The notes under the pieces are model-generated. The model ran no database searches. It saw only the letters and a program-made list of their open reading frames with translations, and had not been told where the DNA came from. 27,802 nt of DNA, taken from assembly GCA_031261265.1 (NCBI GenBank), contig JAISKI010000009.1, forward strand, positions 1-27,802, given 5' to 3'. A program made the position numbers and the translations under genes. Within the stretch, counting starts at the first letter, position 1, and the number at the start of each line of letters is the position of its first letter. The stretch comes from Candidatus Peribacteria bacterium (lineage in GTDB: Bacteria > Patescibacteria > JAEDAM01 > Absconditabacterales > Absconditicoccaceae). This document shows positions 1 to 9,158 of this stretch, piece after piece.

Positions 1-147
1 CTTAGAAAAAAAGAGCCAGATTTGGAAGTATGGAAGGCGGTGGATAGAGCTGAGGAATGGCTGAAAGTACACGGAATTCCGTATCAGCTCTTGAAATGGA
101 AGACGGACGATTGGGGAGAGATTCCCGCCGATTTTGGAAGAAAATAA
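1..147 (+). CDS. C-terminal end of an unknown protein (5' truncated by window)
   Basis: An open frame runs from the first base to TAA at 145-147 and encodes 48 residues rich in Lys, Glu and Trp, ending in DFGRK. Only the C-terminus is visible and I do not recognise the family. The stop overlaps the next start (TAATG), so the two genes are probably translated from one mRNA. No TGA occurs in this fragment. Confidence 0.6.
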   Translation, partial: LRKKEPDLEVWKAVDRAEEWLKVHGIPYQLLKWKTDDWGEIPADFGRK

Positions 148-791
148 TGCCTATGAAAAAACTCTACTACACCACCATTTCAGCACCCTTTACCTATGAA
201 ATCCCGAAAATCAAGGGAAGCAGATTTTTTTGAACTTTTTTTTCTGTGGAAGAAAAGGAAAAGGCTGAGGAATATTTGGAAGCGATGAGGAAGAAATTTT
301 ATGATGCTACTCATCATTGCTATGCTTGGAGAATTGGGCTGCATCTCCACCAGGACTTGTTTGGAAATTTCGTGATAGACCCTAAATTCGTTAAAGCTAA
401 TGATGACGGAGAGCCGACTAATACCGCAGGAAAACCCATTCTCTCCGTCCTCGAAGGGAAACAATTGTACAATGTTCTCTTGGTGATAACGAGATACTTT
501 GGTGGGACTTTGCTTGGCGTGGGAGGATTGATTCAAGCGTATACGCAGACTGCACAAGAAACGGTTCGCAATGCTCCCTTGATTCAAAAGGAAATTTTTG
601 ATGAACTCGCCCTAACCTTCACTTATGAACAGACTTCTTTACTCACTTATCTTACCGAAAAATATGACGCAAAAGTGCTGGAAAGTTTCTACGATACTGA
701 GGTAAAACAAAAACTCCAAATCAACCGTGGGTTGTCCGAAGCTTTTAAAAAGGAACTGTATGAGAGTAGTAAAGGAACAATTACCTGTTAA
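147..791 (+). CDS. yigZ: YigZ/IMPACT family protein (UPF0029)
   Basis: The 214-residue product is collinear with the YigZ/IMPACT family: an N-terminal KGSRF segment, then THHCYAWRIG, NDDGEPTNTAG and ITRYFGGTLLGVGGL, which are the family's conserved core. The family's biochemical role in bacteria is poorly defined; the eukaryotic relative IMPACT binds GCN1. One in-frame TGA at 231-233 sits in KGSRFFG and must be read through to join the conserved N-terminus to the rest. A second in-frame ATG at 153 is an alternative start. The gene overlaps the preceding stop by one base and converges with the minus-strand gene ending at 788, overlapping it by 4 bases. Confidence 0.88.
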
Positions 792-1315
792 CCTGCGGTT
801 TCAGGATTCGTCACTTTTGTCCACTTTTCAGGGATTGAAGCGTCGTTGATACCGAAAAGGGCGTTTACTTTGGTTGCAATATTTTCTGTGGTTTCGTTGA
901 TGACATATTTTTCATTCAGTTTTTTGAAGAAAGTATCTAAAATTCTGGTCAATGTCCCTCTCGTCACATCAATATCTTCCTGCGTTCTCTTCATCTTAGC
1001 GATAAAACTATCAAACGTCTGAGCTCCGTAGGTCGACATCAGGATTTTTAGAGTATTTTTTACAATAAAATTCTGGTCATTCACGAAGCCTTGGAGGACA
1101 TCGTTTCCTGTTGGCATATCGAACTTCAAAGAAAGTCCATTAGCATCAAAAATCAGAATTCTTTTCACTTCTCCTTTTGCTTTATCGAGGAATCCTCCGA
1201 TTTGTTTCACGATACCTTTGATGTTGTCGTGAGCTCCTTCTTGGGCGGAGGCAAGGAAAGTCGCGAAAAGCTCGTCATCATTGGGGAGTGCGAGGAGTTT
1301 TGTTGTTTCTGGCAT
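788..1315 (-). CDS. hypothetical protein, about 175 aa
   Basis: An uninterrupted frame encodes a soluble, Lys/Asp/Thr-rich protein beginning MPETTKLLALPNDDE, with no membrane segment and no motif I recognise. The frame is open further upstream to a TTG at 1378, but that TTG is part of the -35 box of a well-formed promoter (TTGACA, 17 bp, TATACT) whose transcript would start near 1343. The ATG at 1315 is therefore the better start, giving a leader of about 28 nt without a Shine-Dalgarno. It converges with the YigZ gene. Confidence 0.6.
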   Translation of the reverse strand: MPETTKLLALPNDDELFATFLASAQEGAHDNIKGIVKQIGGFLDKAKGEVKRILIFDANGLSLKFDMPTGNDVLQGFVNDQNFIVKNTLKILMSTYGAQTFDSFIAKMKRTQEDIDVTRGTLTRILDTFFKKLNEKYVINETTENIATKVNALFGINDASIPEKWTKVTNPETAG

Positions 1316-1349
1316 TTTGTTTTTGGGTAAAGGGTAAAAGTACTTTGTA

Positions 1350-1378
1350 AGTATACGGATTTTGGTTGTATTTGTCAA
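1350..1378 (-). promoter_or_regulatory. sigma70-type promoter of the 788-1315 gene
   Basis: On the minus strand, TTGACA (1378-1373) is followed after exactly 17 bp by TATACT (1355-1350). The position fixes the start of the downstream gene at 1315 instead of the longer TTG frame. Confidence 0.7.
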
Positions 1379-1406
1379 AAGTTGGGTTATATTTTTAAAA
1401 ATTGAC

Positions 1407-1434
1407 TTGACTTTTGATTATTGTTTAGTATAAT
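1407..1434 (+). promoter_or_regulatory. sigma70-type promoter of the 1476 gene
   Basis: TTGACT (1407-1412), a 16-bp spacer and a consensus TATAAT (1429-1434) lie 41 bp before the ATG at 1476. A second TTGACT overlaps at 1402-1407 but would give a 21-bp spacer. Confidence 0.75.
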
Positions 1435-1475
1435 AAACTTCATTAAAATAAATAATTAACAAATAATAAAAAAAT

Positions 1476-1841
1476 ATGAAAACTTTTATTTTTGCTCTAG
1501 TAATAGTAGTCGTAGTGTATATAATCTCTGCGATTGTTTGTGCCTTATTGGCAAGGTTATTCATAAAAGCTAGTTCCTTTACTCCTCGTATGTTCCACTC
1601 TATTCCTGCCTTCTTTGTGTATATAGGTAGTATAGAAAAGGATAATTTCGTGGATAGTAGTTCTTTATTGGCAATGAGCTTTTATCCAGTATGCAATACT
1701 ATTTTTGCAATAGTAGGTGTTTGTATATTGTTATTCTTCCCAATTTGGTGGATAGGTCTGACGATGTTATTTCTTTTGTTTGCCTTCCTTGATTGGTGTT
1801 CCGATTTGCCAGGTAAACTTAAAAAATGGGCAAATAGTTAA
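1476..1841 (+). CDS. small integral membrane protein, unknown function
   Basis: The 121-residue product has a hydrophobic N-terminal segment (about residues 3-28) and a long hydrophobic stretch in the second half (about 72-106), with a polar middle section. Two or three membrane passes are likely. It ends in a short basic tail, LKKWANS. No family recognised. It is a single-gene unit: its own promoter lies upstream and a hairpin terminator follows at 1864-1897. The start is preceded by an A-rich leader without a Shine-Dalgarno. Confidence 0.6.
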   Translation: MKTFIFALVIVVVVYIISAIVCALLARLFIKASSFTPRMFHSIPAFFVYIGSIEKDNFVDSSSLLAMSFYPVCNTIFAIVGVCILLFFPIWWIGLTMLFLLFAFLDWCSDLPGKLKKWANS

Positions 1842-1863
1842 TTCACAACTTAAACTTAAAAAT

Positions 1864-1895
1864 CTGTTCTTGCTTATCGGCTTGAACAGGTTTTT

Positions 1896-1897
<2 letters not shown>
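1864..1897 (+). terminator. intrinsic terminator after the 1476 gene
   Basis: CTGTTC (1864-1869) and GAACAG (1884-1889) form a stem, followed by seven T (1891-1897). It overlaps the end of the convergent tgt gene. Confidence 0.65.
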
Positions 1898-3083
<1,186 letters not shown>

Positions 3084-3090
3084 AGTATTA

Positions 3091-3118
3091 AAGATACAGA
3101 AATGAGATGAACTTTCAA
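3091..3118 (-). promoter_or_regulatory. probable promoter of tgt, giving a leaderless mRNA
   Basis: On the minus strand TTGAAA (3118-3113), 16 bp, TATCTT (3096-3091), then 7 bases to the ATG at 3083. Transcription would start at or next to the start codon. Confidence 0.45.
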
Positions 3119-3129
3119 ACGAAAATAAA

Positions 3130-5343
3130 CTAAGCTCCTTCTCCTATGATACTTGGGTCTTCGAGATGTTCAAGTAAAAGGGTATTCAAGGTGGTGCCGA
3201 GATCACTGGTTTGTGGACAGATGAGTCAGAATCCGCCTTTGTTTGCTTCACTCTCTGCAGATTTTTTTCCGAAAATCTTCACCATGGGTGATCACTCTTT
3301 TGTGATTCCAATTCCACAGACGATGATGCCCATTTCTCTGAGTTTTTTGATCAGACTTTTAGCTTTTTCACCGTCTCAGCTGTTAAATCCTCCATCGGAG
3401 AGGACAAAAAGGATTTCTTTGGTTCTGCCATCTTTTACGTTTTGGAGTCGCTCTTCGTATTCTTCTGGAGTTTGTCCTTTCAAAGGTTTAGAAATCTGAT
3501 CGTAATATTGCTGGATTGCGTCGTAGGCGTTGGTATCTCCTTTGTCATAGTCCAGCCTTGTACTTGCTTCGATCACTTCTTTGAGTCAGAGGTTTGTAGT
3601 TCTGGGTTTGATGGTGTCTACCTGTCCTGATCCTTGAAACATGAGGACTTGAGTTTCTATCGGAAAATTTTCCTCTAGTCAGAGGTCGCCTTCGGCGAGC
3701 TGGTCATTGAGTTGTTGTAAGGCGTAGAGCATGAGGAGGGTGGAGAGTTTTTGATCAATATTTTTTTGTCCTGACATAGATCAGCTTCCGTCGGTAATCA
3801 GGGTGATATTGAAAGCTCAGGCTTTTTTTTGTTCTTTTTCTCTTTTGGCGATTTGTTGCATCATGAGGGGATCGGTTTCTCCATTTTTTCGGCTCATAAT
3901 GCCTCCTGCGAGAGATTGTGCGTCAAATTGTCCTCCTTCGCTGAAAGGTCTGGGGGATTTTTCGTAGATTTGGGGGAGCTTGTGGGTTTGTACGATTTTG
4001 CTAAAAATATCATTTACGATCGTATCATAGACGTTTCTGCCTTGGCTATCGGTCAGTTTTTTGATACGTTGTTCGAGCTGTTTTTGTTGTTGGATTTCCT
4101 GTTTGATGGTTTCGAGTTGGTCTTTGGCAGTTTTTGGGTCAAGGTTTCGTTCTTTCGCGATGAATTGTTCCAAACTGCGGTCTGCGGGAGTTTTGAGGTC
4201 GTCGAGGATTTTTTCTTCGATGGCTTTTTGGAGGGCGTCTTGGATTTGATCTAAACCCCCACCCGGCTTCGCCTCGTCCCCCTCGGAGGGGGACCCCGCT
4301 TGTTGTTGGTTTTGTTGATTGTTTAGGATATTCAAAATACGGTTGGGGATGTTATCATTTTTTGGTGATTTTTGTTTGGGGTTTTTGTTTGAAGGTTGTG
4401 GGGAGATGTCGGGATTGTCGAAGAGGTGAGGGAGGAGCATAGGGTCGATGTGAGAACCCCCCATTTGTTGTTGGTTTCATTGTTCATTGTTTTGTTGGTG
4501 TTGTTCGTTATTAGGACGGGTTCAAGACCCGTCCCTACGCGGTTCGTTTTCTTCTTCCCTTTTTTTCTGATCGTCTTGGAGGGGGAGATAGTAGTCTTCG
4601 TAGAGTTTGTGGATAGCGGGAAGTTGTTCATCATAGCTGAGCTGAGGATTTCTGATGGTTTCCAAGAGTCCGCCTGGTTGGGCGACATAGGTGATACATT
4701 CCCTGACCAGAGGGTCTATGGTGCAGGGTTCTTTATTTAGCATAGATTCTCTCAGAGATGCCCAGGCAAATTGTTCTGGTAAGGGTTTTTCTGAAAAATC
4801 GCTGTCTGGAGCACAGAGGTGCTGATAGATTTCCTGTTTTGCGGTTTCAAAGACGGGAGCTTGGAGTTTGGTTGCCTGATTATTTACGTCGATATCTTCA
4901 AAGATATTTTCAAATTCTTTAAAACTCTGACCGTATTTTTCGTAGAGTGCTTTCTGATACTCGAGCATATTCAGATTTTTTTTCTCTATTTTCTCTGTCT
5001 TTTTACTCATTTTTAGCTGGGTATGATTGATCATGTGGTTGATCTCGTGAAGGACGATTTCTGAGAGGTGATTGATGGTAAACTGAAAGGTGTTTTTCGT
5101 TCAGAGTTCTTTTTCTCTTTTGTCGGCAATGGTTTGGAGTCGATGAAGGGTAAATACGGGATTGAAAAATACTTTTGTTTCTCCTGGTTGCATTCGGGCT
5201 ATTCCTTCTCTCTGGGTATTGATGATGAGGTCTACTCCCGTTTGTTTGGTGATGAGTTTCATATATTCCATAAAATTTTCGACCAATTTTGGGTCGGTAG
5301 TGATGTCTGTGAGGATGTTGGAGGTGGCGGGAGAAGTTTTCAT
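3130..5343 (-). CDS. VWA-domain protein with N-terminal HExxH metallopeptidase-like domain (DUF2201-type)
   Basis: The 737-residue product has an N-terminal helical region with HEINH at residues 99-103, a charged, Gln-rich middle part, and a C-terminal von Willebrand A domain. The domain's metal site DGSGSMSG is at residues 518-525 (D518, S520, S522), followed by FVLSDGGF and [11 protein letters not shown]. The layout matches putative metallopeptidase plus VWA proteins that usually pair with MoxR-type AAA+ ATPases, and such an ATPase is encoded divergently at 6305. Several TGA codons are read as Gly, including codon 521 inside the metal site. Two palindromic inserts lie in the linker (4276-4294, 4514-4538). 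The start ATG 5343 is 6 bases from a consensus -10 box, so the mRNA is probably leaderless. The metallopeptidase call is inference from HExxH and layout. Confidence 0.8.
4276..4294. repeat. palindromic element in the VWA gene
   Basis: GTCCCCC (4276-4282) pairs perfectly with GGGGGAC (4288-4294) around a 5-base loop, within a GC-rich block of about 45 bp. It is translated in frame as part of a Gly/Pro/Ser-rich linker. Confidence 0.55.
4514..4538. repeat. palindromic element in the VWA gene, same family as 26334-26357
   Basis: GGACGGGT (4514-4521) pairs with ACCCGTCC (4527-4534). On the minus strand it begins GTAGGGAC and continues with a pattern closely similar to the element at 26334-26357 in the giant surface gene, so the two are copies of one family. 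It is translated in frame. Confidence 0.6.
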
Positions 5344-5349
5344 ATGTTA

Positions 5350-5377
5350 AGTATAATTATTTTATGGTATTTGTCAA
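5350..5377 (-). promoter_or_regulatory. promoter of the VWA gene, leaderless arrangement
   Basis: On the minus strand TTGACA (5377-5372), 16 bp, TATACT (5355-5350), then only 6 bases before the ATG at 5343. The expected transcription start coincides with the start codon. Confidence 0.7.
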
Positions 5378-5482
5378 ATATTTGAATTCGTATTTTTAGA
5401 GTGATAAAAAGTGAGTTTTCTTCCCTCTAGCTGAAAAGTAGAGTGATTTTTTGTTTTGTAAGAAAAAAAGTGGACTAGGTTA

Positions 5483-5515
5483 ATTTTCTCCCTGATTTTT
5501 TGCATTATTTTCATT
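5483..5515 (+). repeat. 33-bp direct repeat, copy 1
   Basis: Identical over 33 bases to 6226-6258. In the second copy it supplies the -35 box (TTGCAT) of the AAA+ ATPase promoter. The two copies bracket a cassette holding a candidate ncRNA and the 5677-6144 gene. Confidence 0.8.
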
Positions 5516-5572
5516 CTTTGAAGCTATCATGGACGAAAATTGTGTTGCAATTCAAAAAAAGTCCAAAAACTC

Positions 5573-5600
5573 TTGCATTTATAATTTATTTCACTATTAT
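5573..5600 (+). promoter_or_regulatory. promoter of a candidate short RNA
   Basis: TTGCAT (5573-5578), 16 bp, TATTAT (5595-5600). The predicted start near 5606-5607 falls at the first base of a long inverted repeat that ends in a terminator. Confidence 0.5.
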
Positions 5601-5606
5601 AGTAAT

Positions 5607-5670
5607 GAAAAAGTTTGAGGGGTTCGCCCCCACACTCGGACAAGTTTGATCTGGTATCAAACTTTTTCTT
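5607..5670 (+). ncRNA. candidate small structured RNA of about 64 nt
   Basis: GAAAAAGTTTGA (5607-5618) is perfectly complementary to TCAAACTTTTTC (5657-5668). Inside lies GGGG-TTCG-CCCC (5619-5630), a UUCG-capped hairpin. A competing hairpin AAGTTTGAT/ATCAAACTT (5642-5650 with 5656-5664) followed by T-rich sequence forms an alternative terminator. The predicted transcription start matches the 5' arm. The same DNA could also encode a short leaderless peptide from ATG 5605, but that reading continues antisense through a real gene and looks random. No known RNA family recognised. Confidence 0.4.
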
Positions 5671-5676
5671 ATTGAA

Positions 5677-6144
5677 TTAAGTAAGAGGTCACATAAAGGT
5701 TTTATATCCTTTCATTCTCCATGCTGGCATCACTGATCGATATTCAGCGTATTGAAATCATTGTACATCTCTGATTACTACTCTAATTCTATGTTTTTCC
5801 CCATTTTTCTCTACAATTCCTACTAATCAATAGTATTGTGCAAGCCTTTTTTCTCTTATTTTATTACCATTCTTTTTGATCTCTACTTCTATGGTTTCTG
5901 CCATATATTCCTGATAGAGATAAGATTTTTCTATGATGTTTTTTGCGTTTAAGAAACAAAGAAATCTCATCTCTTGTTCTTGTTGGGTTCTAATATGTCT
6001 ATCGTCTTTATAGGTGATATGATTAAAACATTCATCTTTGAATTTTATCTCTTTTGAGATTGCAGGGCATCTGAGATATGTTCATTTGCATTTGTTAAAT
6101 TCTTTAAATGTGGCATCTCTGATCTTAGAAAAATTTTCGCTCAT
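5677..6144 (-). CDS. hypothetical 155-aa protein, possibly a BECR/PBECR-like RNase toxin-type domain
   Basis: With TGA as Gly there is an open frame from ATG 6144 to TAA 5677-5679 that contains three TGA codons (KCKG, QYYG, VQG). The product begins MSENFSKIRDATFKEF and has a central FNHITYKDDRHIRTQ segment, then basic beta-rich stretches with KHRIRVVIRDVQGFQYAEYRSV. The His/Arg placement and a C-terminal beta-rich half recall phage-associated barnase/EndoU/colicin-RelE-like nuclease domains, but I cannot assign it firmly. It lies between the divergent VWA and AAA+ genes on a segment bounded by a 33-bp direct repeat. The candidate RNA at 5607-5670 lies just beyond its 3' end on the other strand. 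Confidence 0.6.
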
Positions 6145-6225
6145 TCTGAAATATACGAAATAAATATTGCAACTAATATATGATTTTATACGTATAAATA
6201 CAATAGAAAAGTTTGTGGTAGTATC

Positions 6226-6258
6226 ATTTTCTCCCTGATTTTTTGCATTATTTTCATT
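6226..6258 (+). repeat. 33-bp direct repeat, copy 2
   Basis: Perfect match to 5483-5515. This copy carries the TTGCAT -35 box of the AAA+ ATPase gene. Confidence 0.8.
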
Positions 6259-6270
6259 TATGGATATACT
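6243..6270 (+). promoter_or_regulatory. promoter of the AAA+ ATPase / DGR target gene
   Basis: TTGCAT (6243-6248), 16 bp, TATACT (6265-6270). Transcription would start near 6277, 28 nt before ATG 6305. Confidence 0.65.
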
Positions 6271-6304
6271 TAGGTGATTTATCTTTTATCCTTTCTGTTC
6301 TACT

Positions 6305-8938
6305 ATGGCAAAGATTACTCCACTTCACGGAAGCCTCTATGATATTGTTCCACCTCATCTCTCTGATGAAGAGCAACTATTTTCAAAAAAGTGAAGAGAA
6401 TTTGTGCAAAAAACTCAAATTTTCCGTGGGAAAACTGCACTTTCTGAGGAAGTCATTCAAACTCTCCTATTGAAGCCAATCTCTGATGCAGATACCAAAG
6501 AAGAGCTGAAGAATATCCTTTCTGATCCGACCAATCTTTCAACTCTTGAAAAGTTGATTACCGATCATAAAGACGACACTCAGCATTTACTCTATGGATA
6601 TAAAAAGCTGAAAAACGTCCTGAAAATCGAGCAAAAAATTAAAGAACAGTATATCGCACAAGACCAGCTGAGCATGTCAGAGTATATCGCTTGATCGTCT
6701 TTGGCACAGGCAGATTTCAAAACTATTCGTAAATTTCAAAAAATTCAAGAGAGGCTTGTGGACTTAGAAGCAGAACAAAAACGTTTGCTGAGAAATAAGG
6801 AAATCGTGGCAGCTCATGAACATCACAAACTTGCCATCTATGCACAGGCATTGCAGGCTGGAAAACTGGTGCAAACGCCTTCGGTCCAAGCGACTAAAAG
6901 ACATCTACGTGAGCAAATTCTTTCAGGAAAGACCCTTCTCTTGTCCTGACCTGTGGGTACGGGAAAAACCAAAATGGCGATAGAAATCTATCAGGAAATT
7001 TTGGAAGCAAAAAAGCAAGCTGGCGTGATCACGAATGGAGACTATCTCAAAATGAAAGCTATTCCGATCGTCAATGGAAATGAAGAATCTTCGATTCGTG
7101 ATTTGCAGACTAAACCAGTACAAATGCTTGGTGAAACTGAAACTGAAACAAACTGAAAGAAGGGGAAATTTATCTATGATGAAGGATATCTGACTCTCTG
7201 TCTCAAATATGGGCTTCCTCTGATCATCGATGAAGCGAATCGTACGCCACCCAATTTTCTCTCTAGTCTGAAAAAGTATTGGGCGTTCAAAGCAGGCGAT
7301 CTGTATAGAGATTCGCTCACGGAAGAAACCTTTGAAGTTGCTGGTCCTCTCCAAGTTTTGATGACGGCAAATGAAGGAGCGAAATATGCTGCTCATACCA
7401 ATAAATTTCAGGATCAGATCGAACGTGAAGTGCAGAGGGAATATATTTGATACCTTTCTAGGGAGGAAATTTATGATATTTTCAAGGCAAAACTGTATTT
7501 GGAGCCGGGGATCGCATATGTAGCTCCTAAGGATTTGACGGAGACTCTGCCTCATCTGGTAGATTTCGCTATGGAGGTCAATCAGCTGTATCTCTCTGGT
7601 GCTGAATATAAAGCGACAGGAGAAGCGACAGGACATAAAATCAAATCCACGGTGCTAGATACCAAAAGATTATTGGCTCTGGTAGATAGAAGTAAAATCT
7701 GATCCAAAGCGACCTTTCTGGAGGAAATCAATACGAGCTTGGTGGACTTTATTTCTCGTGTGGAGAATGATACGGATCGTAAAATACTCTGTCAGATAGC
7801 ATATATTAAAGAACTACTTTGGTCGGAGAATATCCCTGCTTTGATCAAGGGAAGCGGATTGAAAGAAACGGATTTTACCTTTAACAAGCAAGCAGACATT
7901 GATAAGATCACAGCTGATCGTCTCGTGGATCCATGGGATTTGGCAGTGGCTGGACGAAAGGGGAAAAAGGGTAAGGAAGACATCTCCTTCGATGATCTGG
8001 ACTTTGAAGATGAAGGGACAATCCTTAAAGGGATCGCCAGAAGTATCAATACCCTTAATGTCTTCAAAGCCTCCCAAAAGGCAGACAAACCCACTATTGC
8101 TTTACTTACCAACCTCCAGAAATCTGACTTGAAACCTTTGCTAGATGCTCTCTATACCAAGGTCAGTGCAGAAAAAGAACCTTCAGCAGAGCTGATCAAA
8201 GGTGTAGAAGCTCTCCTCTCCCAAGTAAAGTCCCTCAATGAACCCTTGGATGAAAAATGGAATGGTTGGTCAAAAAAACATAAAACAGCATCTGAAGAAA
8301 CACCGAGTGCTGGTGGTGAGACCACTAGACCAGCAGAGCATAAAAACATGACTGCTGTAGAAAAAGAGAGGAAAGAAAAATGCTATGAATTTCTCAAAGC
8401 TAATAATATGGATACTTCGGAGAATAGAGCTAAGATAGAGGCAGTAAAATTTACTTCCAATTCTATAGAAATCTGAGGAGTGAAATTTTCTAATGAAAAG
8501 CTAGTTCCTCAAAATGTGCAACGAAAAGCTAAAAATCAATATAATGTCTCTCCAAGCAATCAAAAAGGACTCTGGAAAGCTGACTACCAGGGAGCAGAGG
8601 AGTATTATTACAGTTTAGATGCCTATGAAACAGAATGTAAGAAACAAGGAAAGAAAGCTGTGATGAAAGAACATTTAGAAAAAGCGATGCAATCCTTAGT
8701 GGGAGACTATAAAGAAAGTAATTGGTATTCATGAGGTAATATCTTATCAATTCTTTTATGAATGTCAATGAGTGGGTATGTCGATTCCGGCGGTAAGCAA
8801 TGTTACGGAGACGCGTATGGCTGTCTCGGTTCGGCGTCAGGTTCAGACGGTAGATGGTACTGTGGATGGAATGCTACGGGAGGTAGACTGAACGACGTCA
8901 ATAGCACCATCGCGTTCCCGTCGGTGTTCCTGCTTTAG
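6305..8938 (+). CDS. MoxR-like AAA+ ATPase with C-terminal C-type-lectin-like domain; DGR target protein
   Basis: The 877-residue product has a helical, charged N-terminal region (1-200), then an AAA+ core: Walker A GPVGTGKT (215-222, first Gly from TGA 6947-6949), Walker B LIIDEANRTP (306-315) and a sensor-1-like MTANEGAKYA. A helical middle region follows. The C-terminal region (about 725-877) contains KGLWKADYQGAEEYYYSLDAYE and then GSASGSD, RWY and GW near the end, as in DGR-diversified C-type-lectin folds. The last 54 codons are the variable repeat. TGA codons are read as Gly at several places, including just before the VR. The partner is probably the divergent VWA/HExxH protein. A diversified binding domain on a MoxR-type ATPase suggests substrate recognition feeding an ATP-driven machine, but the function is inference. 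Confidence 0.88.
8773..8935 (+). repeat. DGR variable repeat (VR)
   Basis: Aligns without gaps to the template repeat 9159-9321 (offset 386). There are 24 mismatches: 22 are at TR adenines (16 A to G, 5 A to T, 1 A to C), lying between 8790 and 8898 and changing 15 codons. The other two (8923-8924, GG against TC) are in the extreme 3' end, as expected for the IMH versus IMH* difference. The VR ends right at the target gene's TAG (8936-8938). Confidence 0.96.
8899..8935 (+). promoter_or_regulatory. putative initiation-of-mutagenic-homing (IMH) region
   Basis: The 3' end of the VR after the last A substitution is identical to the TR except for GG (8923-8924) in place of TC (9309-9310). This position and mismatch pattern are those of IMH/IMH* in characterised DGRs. 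It includes a GC-rich CATCGCGTTCCCGTC stretch. Confidence 0.65.
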
Positions 8939-9072
8939 AACTCCTGTTTAAAAGGGGGTTCCTTTGAAATGTGGGCTGATCGGCGTGAAAAAAAAAGTGA
9001 AAAAAGGGTTGCGTTTGCTTCCTTTTTTTGTATGTATTACTTGCTGACCTACCCCGTCAGCAACAGGAGTTC
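8938..9072. repeat. inverted repeat immediately downstream of the VR
   Basis: GAACTCCTGTT (8938-8948) is perfectly complementary to AACAGGAGTTC (9062-9072), starting 3 bases after the VR. Nested inside are AAAAAAGG/CCTTTTTT (about 9000-9028) and the TTGCTGAC/GTCAGCAA hairpin. BPP-1-type DGRs need a hairpin just after the VR, so this may be the counterpart with a long insert. The stretch 9073-9158 holds only a CCCCTAGGGG palindrome (9090-9099) and no credible gene. Confidence 0.55.
9041..9063. repeat. hairpin downstream of the VR
   Basis: TTGCTGAC (9041-9048), 7-base loop, GTCAGCAA (9056-9063). The core GCTGACCTAC...GTCAGC recurs in the hairpin just after the TR (9337-9357). Confidence 0.6.
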
Positions 9073-9158
9073 AATCATCCACCCTCAACCCCCTAGGGGA
9101 GGGGTAGTAACAGATGGTGCCGTCGCGAGGATTGCATCACAAAGTAAGCGATGATCTT

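Noticed and set aside
1316..1378. N-terminal extension of the 788-1315 gene to TTG 1378
   Set aside because: The TTG is part of a -35 box and the extension covers the promoter, so it is probably not translated.
4510..4545. Possible tRNA T-arm (GGTTCAAG...)
   Set aside because: There is no cloverleaf around it; it is one of the palindromic elements and lies inside the VWA gene.
5605..5820. ATG 5605 reading through TGA as a leaderless peptide gene
   Set aside because: After about 27 codons it runs antisense through the well-supported 5677-6144 gene and has no recognisable composition; the inverted repeats explain the sequence better.
8969..9154. Plus-strand 61-residue frame between VR and TR, considered as an Avd-like accessory gene
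   Set aside because: It spans hairpins and the CCCCTAGGGG palindrome, is too short for Avd, and its composition does not look coding.
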